DNA from: Ectocarpus siliculosus
Taxonomy: Eukaryota; Sar; Phaeophyceae; Ectocarpales; Ectocarpaceae
NCBI GenBank assembly: GCA_000310025.1
Contig: FN649758.1
Location: 3,290,652-3,354,651 of the forward strand
Direction: 5' to 3'
Length of the DNA stretch: 64,000 bases
Positions within the stretch are counted from its first letter, which is position 1. Every line of letters starts with the position of its first letter. Shown piece by piece: positions 1 through 11,800 of this stretch. The notes beneath the pieces were generated by a model. That model saw only the letters and a list, made by a program, of their open reading frames with translations. It searched no databases and was not told where the DNA came from. Both the position numbers and the translations under genes were made by a program.

Positions 1-1191
1 GGGGCGGGGAAGGGCAAGGGGGGGAGGGGCACGACGCCACCGACGAGTCGGGGGGGTTGTCGCTAGAGAAGGCTCTGGCAGAGAAGAACCCGCTCGCGTA
101 CCGGCTGCTGCGGTGGCTGCTGTCGGCGTGAGTGTGGGAGAGAGCGTCATTTTCGTCTGTAGAGAGGTGTACTATGCGATTGTTGTAATCGTCGTTGGTT
201 TTTTGCTGCTGCTGCTGCTGCTGCTGCTGTTGTCATCGTTGCCGTGGTTTTCAACATCACGGCTGTTTGCTGTGACTGACTGGTGTACGTTCCTACACTG
301 CTTCATTTGTGGCACGCAGTTCGCTGATTGGTAAAACAAAACTGTTGGTGGTTGCCACTGATCACCTGCTCCGTCATTTCGACCGCACCCTTATTTCAAC
401 TACGGCAACTTGGCGTTGCTTGGTGTCCACCTTCATGCCCAGGAACCGTGCCCACTTGCGGCCTTTGCGGGAATGGGAGCTTATCCCAGAGATCCCATGC
501 CAGAAGCAGTTTACGCTCGTGACAGGCGAGTTTCAGTCGATGTTCAGACCACCCCCCCTCCATCGCATTCTCTCGCTTTTGCGTGCGAGAATTCAGTAGA
601 TTTCAACACACGTAGCACGTTACGGGGGCATATCTTTGTCGCCGTGATGGGCACGACAATTTAGTTCCTTTTAGTGAATTCCACAACCACGTTTCCGAGA
701 ATTCTGACTGGCCTGGGCGTAGCCAAAGCATCCCGAAGGTTTCGACGGTGATGACAGTGGGTCCGTCCGTGCCGACTCGAGAAAGTAAATCAACAAATCG
801 TAAGCTAGATTTTTCTCTCGAGACAAACGATGGACTGCAGAGAGGACTACAGAGAGTCTGCGCCTTTCCTTGATTGGTTCGTGCAACGCTTTGGTGCTGA
901 TGACAGGACTGTTGCTCACGCCTTGTGGAGGGGGGGATGCCGCCTTGTTGTTGTACGTTTCCTACACAAAAGAATCAGCACCAGCCACGAGCCTTGAACC
1001 ACAAACGATAGTAGACGAGTGCCCTCGACTCGAATGATTCCTTCTTTGATTTGACACGGTTCGTCGTGGCAGCCGCTGCTTGCACTGCCATTTTCACTGG
1101 GGGCAGTTTTGACACAATTGCTCTCGTGACGAAATACGTTCACATTTGTCCCTGTGGTGTCTCAATTTGCTGTTGTTTTTGTTGCTGTTCT

Positions 1192-1223
<32 letters not shown>

Positions 1224-2663
1224 TTGTTGTTTATCTTGTCCTTGTCCTTGTTATAGTTCTTGTTCTTGTTGTTGCCGCTGTTGTTATCACACCAAACATG
1301 AGGTACGAATGTACTGCCGAAACTACTTTGGCACCAGTTGGCACCTGGGGCGCTTCTACGAGCGCATGGTTTGTTGATGCTGTTGTCCCTTCGTTATTCG
1401 CAGGTACCGCCGAGCGAGAAGCTAGGTTCCAGGTGTTGAAGCGGGAGGCGGCACTCTTGTCCGGGGGGGAAACGGGGACGGGATCGTTCTACGCCTTCCA
1501 CGGCAGCGGCCCCGGCAACTGGCATGGTATCCTCCAGGAGGGCCTCAAGAACATGTCCGGTATGTGGGAGAACTCGAAGTCCGGTTAGCCGCCGGCAGTT
1601 TCCACGACCGTGGGTGGGCACACCCAATCGTGTCTTCAGCTTTCTGTCGGGCGGTGCTTCATACCTAGCTCCCTAGATCAAGGTCGCAGGATACAACAAC
1701 GCCGTAAGGTTGGAATAAGAGGGGGGAGTAGTCTTGATGCAGATCCCACGTGTTTTCATTTTGTCAAACTGGCACCGAAGGCTACCTGAGCTGGTTCTGA
1801 ACGGAAGGTCTCCGTTTAAGAGCCTCACGGGCACGATAGGTCGGGCACGATAGGTTGAAAAAATACACATGATGTTTTCGGAGGACGAGAGTGACTTTCG
1901 AGATGTGCATCGGAAAACACTCGTTTCAATCGTGATGGGAGGGAAGCACCTGCATGGTGAGCGTTTGTGTCGTCGACAATGAGACCTTGCGCGCATACGC
2001 ATGATCCTGATTGCAGCTTCCTACATATATCGACCTCGTAGATTTTGTTTCCATCACCTACCTTTGTGTTTCTGTCGCTGTTGCTGCTACTAGGTTCGAG
2101 ATGGATGTCTACCGGGGCTGCCATGGGTAGCGGAATATACATGGCCAACCAGCTCTCCATCTCGCTTGGTTACGCGGGAGGGCGGGGGGGCAGCTGCAGC
2201 GGACACTGGCCAAATGCTGAGAGAGTGGGCGGACAAAACCCTGTGATAGTGGCTATCTGCGAGGTCATCGACAGGTGAACGAATCACCTCGTTCTGCTGC
2301 TGTTGGCTCTGCTGCTGCTGCCGCTGCTGCTCTTGTGGTTTCCGTGTACGTTGCATTTTCTGCTGTTGCCGCTGGTTCCGTCGTCCCGTCCCGTTACCCC
2401 CTGCCTCCACCAACCATCATTTCCGAACTGCTGTCTCGGAGTCGTTTCCTGCATACATGTTTTCCCACGGGTGACATTGATGTGTTCCTTGATCAGACCA
2501 CGAGTGGTACAACCTTTGGCCATCGCGCATCGTAATATTGTCTCTCATGTGGCCGCTCTGCTGGACGATTTCACGAAGAGTTGGGATTGGGACAGGTGGA
2601 TAGTACCCTGCACATTTGCAGCCGCAGTGACACATGGTGTGTGTCTGTTTTACTTACTGTTGT

Positions 2664-2701
<38 letters not shown>

Positions 2702-3217
2702 TCTCACACACACACCAACACACACACACCATGCCGCCCCCTCACGCGGTCCCAGTTCATGGAATTTTGAAGTGTTTTTTTATATCTCACTGAGACTGAC
2801 GACTTTTCGTTGGTCAGTTTTTTTGCGCCGTCGATGCTAATAACAAAGGCATACACACACACGTATTTTCGTCGCAAACACACGCTCGCAATCGTGCACT
2901 CCTTTACGACTTACTGCTTCCTCACCCACTACTTCACTCCATGCCACTCACTTAGCTCACTCTCCAAGTCACTCTTGCACGTCCGTGTCCTCGATCATTC
3001 ACTCATTCACTCCGCTCGATCTGGCTCGGTCACCGACTCCCTTCATGTGCGTTTGCTGTCACAGGGAGTCGTACAAGACACGGGGCCGGAATGCTGGGTA
3101 CTACGTAGTTCCGGACGAAGAGTGTGTGGCGACAAGGTGGGTTGGTGCCTTGTCACCACTGCGTTCTGTTGTTGATTTCAACATCAATACTGCAGGACTA
3201 TGACAGTTCAGGGTTAG
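1..3217 (+). CDS. PARP6/8-type mono-ADP-ribosyltransferase, 5' partial
   Basis: Catalytic part of a PARP-family enzyme that would transfer ADP-ribose from NAD+ to proteins. Six exons join in phase: 1-127, 443-525, 1404-1559, 2094-2274, 3065-3136 and, tentatively, 3196-3217. Seen: an N-terminal block NRAHLRPL, the NAD-binding His in FHGSGPGNWHGIL (exon 3), the Tyr in GSGIYMA followed by SISLGYAG (exon 4), and the last strand YYVVPDEECVATR (exon 5). The order and spacing fit PARP6/PARP8 better than PARP1. The Glu that PARP1 carries just before the last catalytic strand is not evident here (NAGYYVV), which argues for mono- rather than poly-ADP-ribosylation (inference from family knowledge). The intron after 525 begins with GC rather than GT (ACAG, then GCGAGT). 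The gene starts left of the window, so the N-terminal domains are unknown. The last small exon, giving about seven residues and a stop, is the weakest part. Confidence 0.8.
205..231. repeat. CTG/GCT trinucleotide run in PARP-like intron 1
   Basis: About nine GCT units inside the first intron of the PARP-like gene. Similar intronic CAG/CTG runs recur through the window, so they look like background microsatellites rather than coding repeats. Confidence 0.85.
1192..1221. repeat. CTG trinucleotide run in PARP-like intron 2
   Basis: About ten CTG units in the long intron before the catalytic-His exon, continuing into imperfect TTG units. Both neighbouring exons are clear, so this is non-coding. 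Confidence 0.85.
2669..2728. repeat. CT then CA microsatellite
   Basis: A CT run of about 15 units that passes into CA-rich sequence. It lies in the intron between the fourth and fifth exons of the PARP-like gene. Confidence 0.9.
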
Positions 3218-3880
3218 CTGCTGAGAAACCTACACAAATGTTCAGATCGACAACGACGGTTGGTTGTCCGATGATTGAAGATATGACTGCCCGAAAAAAA
3301 TATGCGCAGTCCATAATCGCCAGGCTGGGAGCGCCGAAAAATGAGTAGCTTCTTGGCCTCCACCTCACACATGCGAACGAACTGCCCCGCCTTTCGTTGT
3401 TCAGTGTTGACCACCGGCTGCAGATTTATTTAGTTCTTTTGCTTCTGTCCCTAGATATAACTCTCTGCCCGCCCCCATTGGTGTATGAAATGAATTTGGT
3501 TCAAGCTTCTTTTGGAAACAATTTCATTTTCCCGCCTTATTTTTTATCACACTTGTACCGCTTAGACCCGTGTATTTGCTTGCTGAGTTAAGCATGGGGG
3601 TTGATCGATGTTTTTCGCTTGCTCTTGACTATGTGGAAGGTATGGATACAACGTGGATCGTGTGTGTGTCGTCCCACGTGCTCTGGAGAGTTGAGTCTTC
3701 GTACCTTTCTGTACGCTTTCGTGTGAATTGATTTTCTGTGTACGTCGGTCGAACGTTTTCCCTCCCAAGGATTACTGACTCGAGGCATCCCACCATTGTT
3801 CTAGCCGACGGTATCTTCTTTCCTTCCGGTGTTGGTTGCACAGCAGCCCCTTACCCGGCATAAATGCTGTGAGCGCTAAT
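3218..3880. other. Intergenic, no gene seen
   Basis: Between the tentative stop of the PARP-like gene and the terminal exon of the next minus-strand gene. Short open frames only, with no recognisable motif. The two genes converge here, so both 3' UTRs probably lie in this stretch. Confidence 0.5.
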
Positions 3881-4068
3881 TTAAAGTGATCCAACAAACA
3901 TCAACGAAGTAAAATGTGGCAGGCAGCTCGAGACGTCCGCATCGTTGGCGCTGACGACCTCGAGCTTATACTCGCTGACGGCCTGGTCGGCCGGGACGGT
4001 CACGTCGTAGTCGTCGGCGCCGGGGTCCAGCAGCAGCCGGCGTCGCCGCAGAGGGACGTCGAGAAGTA
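3881..4068 (-). CDS. Terminal exon of an unrecognised, possibly secreted protein
   Basis: Minus-strand open frame ending in TAA at 3883-3881, with an acceptor AG just upstream of 4068. The translation reads LLDVPLRRRRLLLD, then DYDVTVPADQAVSEYKLEVV, and ends near SLMFVGSL. The DYDVTVPA...EYKLEVV pattern resembles the last strands of Kre9-like or Ser/Thr-rich cell-wall beta-sandwich domains; this is only a resemblance. Possible upstream material includes a signal-peptide-like start at 5806 (MPIARVRFLALVATAGLV), but I could not join it by phase, so no full model is given. Coding potential of this exon is likely; its identity is unsure. Confidence 0.4.
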
Positions 4069-6518
4069 CTTGCTTTGCTCTTGCAGCGGTTGCTGACGTG
4101 AGAGTGGCTGATATTGGCGCTTTTGGTCTCGTCGAATGAAATGCGACGTTTCGCGCTACATAGGTAGGCACAGCTTCTTGTCCCTCCCTTGACGCGGTTG
4201 TCTGTGCCTCCCCGCCCCTGCCGCGTTGCCCTTTCCCGTGCTGACGTACGCAATGAAACCGAAGGTTTCTATTGATCAATCCCAAACCAGGACATGCTGG
4301 CGGGATTCTGGCCAGCTGCCTTACCATTCACGTGCGGACGTGAAAGCCGTGGCGGCCGTTTGTGACTGGATGATGGTCTCCGCCCCCTCCTGCCTGGTGA
4401 CCCGGGAGCTGACCTTTGGCGTCGTGTACAGTATTTGCAAATAGTGTCCGTGCTGCCGTTCTTTTCTCCTAGATGTGCTGCCTGTCTCTCCTTTGACGGT
4501 TTCTCTTGTTCAATAAAGTTGGGCGACATCCTGTTTTGGCATTCTGGCCCTTCGCCACAGTAGTTGGCCGGACCCTTGACTACGTAAGTGCTTAAGCGCA
4601 ACTACGGCAACGGACTTGGCACGGGGTGGAAGCACCCATGTCTGCAGGAATTTGTAGTAAAATAGCCAGAAGCACCGGTGCAGTGGTACGTGTACCTCCG
4701 TGTTTGAGCCCGCGTTGGATTGCACACGTTCGAAATATGTTGTTTTGTGACCTCAAGCGAGAATGGTTGTGTGTCCCGTACCTTCACGCCGTAGCGTCCT
4801 CAACTCCGTATGTAGGGGCGGCGTGGTGACTACATATCAGTGGGGACGAACTGCCTACACTGGTGAAGATGAAGAATGCGGTGGTGTAAAGTATGCATTT
4901 CATGTGACGGAGGATACCGCGCAAGATGGGGCGCACGCCAACGCTTCAACTTGAACGATGGCCTCCTTAATTTATTGCGGATTGTGCCCATAACGGGAAC
5001 GTCGACCTTCCGCTGTTCGATGATGGCAAGAACGCGACTCATGATTGTGCGTCTTCGTGGGTGACTTGTGTGAACCCATGTGCCGTGTCCTGGTACTTGG
5101 TGTAGACCCGCTCCGTACGAAGGAAAGCAATTTAACGACCAACAAATGTGGTTGCTTTGGAAAATAACGAAAAGACCATGTCGCAATCCACGCTACCGTT
5201 CTCTCCTATTTGCCGGATTGGACGATGCACCCGTCGACTTGAGAGAACAGCAAGTGCTGCTCTCGCCGGAGTTCGAGCACAATTGACTCATGCAGCGGTA
5301 ACATGTCCCTTGCGTGCCTGTCGGCGGCAACGAAGTGACTTGTTCCCGGAGCGGCACGGGGCAACATGTGCACCAATCGCATGCGTGTACCCAGTGTTAA
5401 GGCTCACAAGACCGATGAAAACCTCTGCGGCGTGTCCGGTGGACTGAGCTTGTTTTGCCCTGTTGCGAAGGAGCATCAGCGAAAGATGATATATCACGCG
5501 CACCGTTCTAAAGGCCGTTCGTTGAGGCCACGGCGGGGTTTTCGGCACGAACCCCCATGCGATTCCGTTGCTCGTGCGACCGAAAGAGGACGTCAAGCAC
5601 GCCCATGATGCCAGAACCACGTATCGTCCCTGGCCTCGTCGCCCAGGCGTTCTTGTTTGCCGATATTCTTCTGGTTGGGCCGGGCTCGTGGTGCACTGCA
5701 AAGCGCAACACTGGTAGTATCCAACTTCACCGGGCGAAACGTTAGTGAGATGCACAAGCCCAGCGGTAGCGACCAGAGCCAGAAACCGCACACGCGCTAT
5801 AGGCATCGCGCTCCGAACGCGATCTCCAGCTTGCTTTTGACCTTCAGCAGCGACAACAACAGCGGCCACAAGAACACCAGCGGACAAGAGGGGCAGGGGG
5901 GGGGCGGGAATGTGCATAATGTAAATGGTTTGCTACAGGGGACTACAGTACTACTCGTGAACTGCACGGGGATTATCGAGTGAAAAACACAAAAAATGAC
6001 ATCCACGGAGGGAACAGAACACCCACGTCGAAACTGCGCGCTCGCACCGCCTTCGAAGCTAGCGGAACCCCTCTACTTGTAGAGCGAAAATATTCTGCAG
6101 CGGATTGCCTGTCGATGCAGAATTTGGGTACGTGCACCCAGCCCGCTAGAGGTCATGGTGTCCGCTTCAAAATGCCTTCGCGGTGGTCGGGCTCGCTGTC
6201 AGCCCACACTCATGGCAATCTTGCTTGGCCGACATTCGGCAGCGCTATGTCCCAATACGAGCGGCACGAGTAGCGAGCACGGCACGGAAACTGCAGCAGA
6301 GGACTTGTTAGTCCACCTGATCCACATACCTCCTACATACATGGCGACACAAAAATAATGCGGCCCCAGCACCAGTAGCAGCAGCAGTAGCAGCACCGAA
6401 AGCAACAGCGACAGCAACAGCGACAGCAGCAAAAACAGCTCCAGAACTGGCAGGAAAAACAACACAGAGCAGCTACAGCCAGAGCAAAGACACAAACCAG
6501 TCGTGCACAAGTTTTCAC
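4069..6518. other. Unresolved stretch between genes
   Basis: Probably contains 5' exons of the minus-strand gene ending at 3881 and the last exon and 3' UTR of the RECQ4-like gene. A signal-peptide-like frame starts at 5806 (-). A CAG/GCA-rich run lies at 6368-6440. No exon here could be supported by both phase and motif. Confidence 0.4.
6368..6440. repeat. Imperfect CAG repeat
   Basis: CAG/AGC units interrupted by ACA and GAC, just downstream of the last recognised RECQ4 exon on the minus strand. The minus strand reads as Cys/Leu-rich runs that look non-coding. Confidence 0.8.
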
Positions 6519-8826
6519 CTCTCGGAAGGAATGGTGTCGATATCTCGCCCAGAAGGCGCTCTCCCGCCACTTGGTCGCCGGGAAGGAAACGCTCCCAATG
6601 CCGTGGAAAACCCTTGCCACCGCCCTCGCCAGCATCGGGACATCCTGTTCGTTGAAAAGCGCGCAGGGAATCATGAGCGGGATGGTGTTGCGTCGCTCTT
6701 CGTCGAGAAATGCCTGTATAAGGTATCAAGCAGCCTCGAGCCAGGGATGGTTTCAAAAAACAACACAGCAGATGATCGAAAAAGGATGAATTCTTCCGGA
6801 ATTTTCTACTGTAGAAAAATCTGACCAAGATACACAGGGAGAGGGGGAAGCAAACAAACTATATTGTGACCCCTCCTGCTGTCGCCTCGAGACCAATGGA
6901 AACCCGTAGTGGTGATGTCCGGCTAGCTTCTCAACAAAGAAAAGCACGCAGAACAGCGGTTGACAGTCCCGGCGCAAAACGACCACGCAAATAACAAGGA
7001 AAGGATACCCAGCCCCTCGCCCTTACAAGCGTAGAAAAATAACGGGGTGGGGAGACATTGATGGGCCCGGTCAGACAAGACGGGTTGGTATACAAAAAAG
7101 AGAAGCATGAGTCAGTCAATAAAACAAAAAAAGCGGAAACAAGCAGGAAATTCCATGAACAACGAAGCGCGAACCCCGTGTCGCGCCGCCGGTTGGTCGG
7201 CAACCAACCTCGGAGGTAGTTTTATGCCGTTCTAAGGCTGCCGTCTTTTCATTGGACAGGCGGTTAGCGCGCGGTCGACGCTATCCGCGTTTATCAAAAG
7301 ATTCACAAAATTCCACGCTCCGCATGCGCGCAAACACGTGCCCATCTCGAAACATGCGAACACAAAGACAGTTCACAATGGTAGCCACACGCGCGAGCTC
7401 TTGCCTTGAGCAGCCACGAGTGTGGGGCCATGCCGATCCCAGACCCGCCGGCAGCAGCCGCGGTGCCCCCGGTGGCCACGTCGAAGAACCCCAGCCCGCC
7501 GCCGCCGCTCCCGTAGTCGTCGAAGCCGGTGTTAAGGCGGCCCAGGAAGGACGGGTCTGTCACTAGGACGGAGGCGTCTCTCACGAGCACCTCACACGCT
7601 CGTTTGTCCAGCGGCCGGTGTGGGAGAGCCTCCACCGCCACCTCCGTTGCTTCCTCTGCCGACGGGCGCCGCCCGCCGTCCACGGTCGCGCACGATGGGT
7701 CGGCGGGGCCCGGCGAACTGCCGCCGCCGCTGGCTGAGCCGGGAGAGCCGCCGTTGTTGACGTGTTTGTCGCCCCCGCCGCAGCCTTCGTCGAAGTAGCG
7801 GCTGATGGTGGCGTGGAGGACTGACCTCGCCCTTGCGTTCGCGGCCGGTGTGTCCCTGCCATCGCCGCCGCTCCCGCTGTCACCACCACCACCAGAGCCC
7901 CCTACGGCAGCGGCGGTTGTAACCGTTTCGCCGTCACCGCGGGCACGCTTCTTGCCGGAGCTCGTTCGTGGCGGGGAGGACGAGGAGGAGGAGGAGGACC
8001 CGGGGTCATCCTGTCCTCCGCCCCCTTCTCCGACGACCGCTTCTGCGGCGAGCGCGAGGTACACCGCCTCCACCTGGGTTAGAAAGATTCACGTTTCGGA
8101 ATATTTGGACCGGGGGTCTCAGCAATACACCTGAATATGACGCATACGCCTTGTTCGTGAACAAGGCTGGGTTGCAGATGCTACGCCCGCAAGTACTGCT
8201 GTGCCTGCAATCACTCACAACAACCGCGCGGGTGTGTCCCCCACACCCCCAGATAAGCGCTTTCGTCAAATCCCGATCAACGACGTTTCGAATACTTGTT
8301 TCGGACATGCCAAGTCATCTCACCAAGACTCGACGTTTGGATACTGTTTCGATTGCGTCGCCTTCTTCAGTCATCCCGTACAGCATACTACAAATATCAC
8401 GTCACGATTCTCTACCACTTCTAGCCTCTACGCGTCGCTCCCGGTATTGCCCAAAACTTCACTCTTCCACCGTCTCTTCGGCCACCTTCAATGCTATCCA
8501 ACAGGCGCCAGCAAACGTGATAAGCGGCGGTCGAGTCAAGAGTCGACCGGCACGCATGCCTCGCGAACACAAGCGATACGAGACTCGGGTGCAAAAAGAG
8601 AGCCCATCATGGGGCTCGTTGTCGTGAAATTTGTCCGTCACAGTGTCGGGCACCTTTTGAGCCTCGGAGGCCTCCGCCGTGGATAGCGTGCGATGCAAAT
8701 CGAGGCAGACCTCTTCCAGTTCCCGGGGAGACAGCCCCTTGAGGAGAGTGACGTGGAAGCTCCTCTGGGAGAGGGAGTACTCCACCTCCCCCATGAACTG
8801 TAGTCTGGTCGGAGAGACGGGGAGGG

Positions 8827-8870
<44 letters not shown>

Positions 8871-11800
8871 CAGAAGCCGAAATTAAGATTTGGGGTCATT
8901 CGGACCCCACAACTAAATTATGTAGCAGCCGCAATCAAATTAGACTTGGTTTGAGATCGGCTTCTTGAAGGGGAGAAAGAGCGAAAGAGAGAGAAAGGAA
9001 GAGAGGAAGTGAGGAAGAGAAAAAGAAAGGAAGAGAGAATAGAACATGGGGAGAGAGCAACCAACACAGCATACTCTAACAACAACACTACCACCAACAC
9101 GAATGACTCGCAGGTTAGGCGAACTCACCGCGAAGCACATCCCTTCCAAGAAACGGCGTTGTCTATATTAGTCAAAACATTTCCTTTGGCAGTTTATGTC
9201 GCGATACCACAGCAACAACAGGATCAAGCTCAAGTCGCGCCCGAAAGCAACGACGTTGCTATGATGTCGCTTTCGAGTGCTTCGTGCTTCACAGAACGGT
9301 CCCAAGCGGCCTGTCATTTAATCGTGTTGGTTCCACATCATCGCACAACTCCAACACCGATGTGTGTGGGTGTTCTCCTCGTCACCGCAACCCACGGCAG
9401 GAAGGATGTTCAAACCTTAGAAACATACATGAGTATGACGCAAGCTGCCAACAACCAGCAGATGAAGGAGACAAAGCGTTTCCAGCAAGCTTCGTGGGGA
9501 GCAGAAAACGCGAGTTAGTGTCGCCACGCCGCCGTGCCACCCACCTCCTTAGCTCGCGGACGACCGCCGTGGGCGCCCAGCCCAGCGCCTCCGCCAGCCT
9601 CACCAGGCTGATCTTCGCTGAGCCGTGGCCGTAGCTGTACCTGTGAGAGCAACAGGAACGGGTGATTTTATGTGTCGGAAGAGAAAACACCACGCGCTGC
9701 GTGTGCGGGTTGTCGGAGGAAGCCTCTAAGCATCCAAGAGCTCGGTTCGACATGCAACGCCGAACGACCGAACTCCCCAAAAAAAAAAAAAAAACGCGTC
9801 CGACGAGAAAAAAAAGTTGAAACCTGAGACACCCCAGAACGGGATCGAGGACAGAGGGCGGTGGATGCTACTGAACCACCTGCCGATGAAATCACGTCAC
9901 CCCCCCCCCGCGCCTATCCCTTGAACTGCGGAGAACGCTCTGGGGTACCTCCCCTTCGGATTGAGAGGCAGGACTCCTGTCGACCGTGATGGGGTCAACG
10001 AAGACAATCTACTCTCATTAGCAGACACAACGTCGTGCAGCTCACAACGTCACGTAGTAGAATCTGCGTCAATCTCGCGCGCGTCGACCCGTCCCCACTC
10101 GGCGGCTACGCCTTGTCTCTTCTCACCGTGTGAAACGCTCGAGGGTGCGCCCCCCTTTCCTCCGAAACCGAGGCTAGCAACACGATTCACCCCCCTTCCG
10201 ACCACATCATGTCCCCGACAAGGCCGCCGTTGACCTACAACAGCCCCCCCCATCCCAACACGTCCGGCGGTTGCTTCTCACCCCTTCCCGCTCGAAGGCA
10301 GGCCTTCCACGGTGCCCAGGGCAAGCAGGAGGCCAATGGCAGGCTCCCCTTCGGCAAGGAGGGACGGCCGTCTCTTCCGAAAGTGCACCACCAGATGATC
10401 GTCCATCACTGCGTGGAGTTTCAGCAGCCTACAACCGGCGGCGATGGAGACAGTAGCGGTGGTGGCGGCGGCGGCGGGAGGGGGGGGGTGGTTACTGTTG
10501 GTAAGGGGGCCGGGGGGAAGGGAGCGGTGTTTGCTTACAGACATCCTTCGCAATATATCTTGATCACTCCCAACACGATCCACCCTGTGTCTTCCTGTTT
10601 CAGGAACTTTCACAAGGGGGGGGAGAGGAGGCGGGGAGGTGGATTTGTTTTCATCTGCATTTCTGTCTACAGGTTCATCTTTGATATGAGGGAGAAGGGA
10701 GGTGGGCATGTGCTATTTTCTTCCTATTTCCAACCTCCCCGTTACTCTCCCAGTCCTTGCCTCCCAGTCCCGACTTTTTCGAGATAACCTTCGGCTCTGA
10801 GGAATTCCGTCGTTTTCTCCCTCGCATCTTCCAAGGCCTGTTGGCCAAATTCATGTCCGTGTCATTGGTATCCCCCAACCTCCCCCTGGTTTCCCAGGCT
10901 GCGTTGAATGCTTTCCCCATGTCATGGCCACACTTCACTTTTTCTCTCTCAAGCAGTAGACGGCGTTTTCTACTTGAATGTTCAAGCTTCTTCTCTTACC
11001 CGACGGGCGTCTTGCGGGTTATGTTCTCGGTACTGCTGCGTTGTTCGTCGTCTCTGTTGGAACACCCTAGGGAACCTTTCCCAGCTGCTGCTGCAATCTG
11101 TGGATAATACTCACCACTGCAATCCTCTGCAGGGAAGTGTGGTATGACAATGTATGATCGGACACTTGGGAAAACTGCCCAGGCTTGGTGCGCTCCAGGC
11201 AAACGGAAGTCTGTGCACGGACCTACCGTTGGCGGCGAACCTCGTTCTTTCGAGGGTACGCCACACATACCGGCCTACGCTTCACACAACGACACGGTTC
11301 CCAGCAGTTGCGGGACTCCATAGTATGCCCCTACAAACGAACGTATGATTGCCAGCTGTGGTTCATCCTTGAGAAGCGTTGTAAACTGGGCCAGCGAAAA
11401 CCCGGCATATCGCTCCGTCCCGGCATGTAGGGATGAGGCCAATGGTCTAACAACTTCGGCATGCATTTTCATTAGTACATCCCCTCCCCCTACTTGAAAC
11501 TCACCGGTACGGCTACATGAGTCCCCCCACCCACCCCCTGCTTGAAACTCACCGATACGGCTCCCCCTCAAGAACCGAGAGCACGGTTTCAACGACCTCT
11601 CCCCCGACATCGAGACGGGACTCTAAGTCCACCACGGACAAGGCCTTATGGAGTCCCGCCGCCTCGTCGCCACCTCCGGCCGCGTTGTCCTCATCGTCGT
11701 CGTACTGGTCTCTAGGTCCTGTTTCGCACGCAGTACACGTTGTCCGCGTGTTGTTGCTGATCCTTGTCAAATACTGTATATAACACAAGATAACACACCC

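Larger units (their letters stand above)
6519..11704 (-). other. RECQ4 exons 14-19: RECQ4-specific C-terminus
   Basis: Exon 14 ends VVETVLSVLEGEPYR and joins exon 15 LLKLHAVMDDHLVV. Exon 16 gives ISLVRLAEALGWAPTAVVREL, a winged-helix-like segment. Exon 17 gives EVEYSLSQRSFHVTLL. Exon 18 has SVLHATISRYFDEG. Exon 19 has ARAVARVFHGIGSVSFPATKW and FWARYRHHSF. From memory, the same segments occur in the same order in the human RECQL4 C-terminus, including a nearly matching RAVAR-x-FHGIGS stretch. Exon 18 also contains a poorly conserved Gly/Ser-rich insert. Confidence 0.85.

Noticed and set aside
5288-5917. Minus-strand frame of 209 codons with a signal-peptide-like start
   Set aside because: The start looks secretory, but the rest shows no family pattern and could not be joined to the exon at 3881-4068; not called as a gene.
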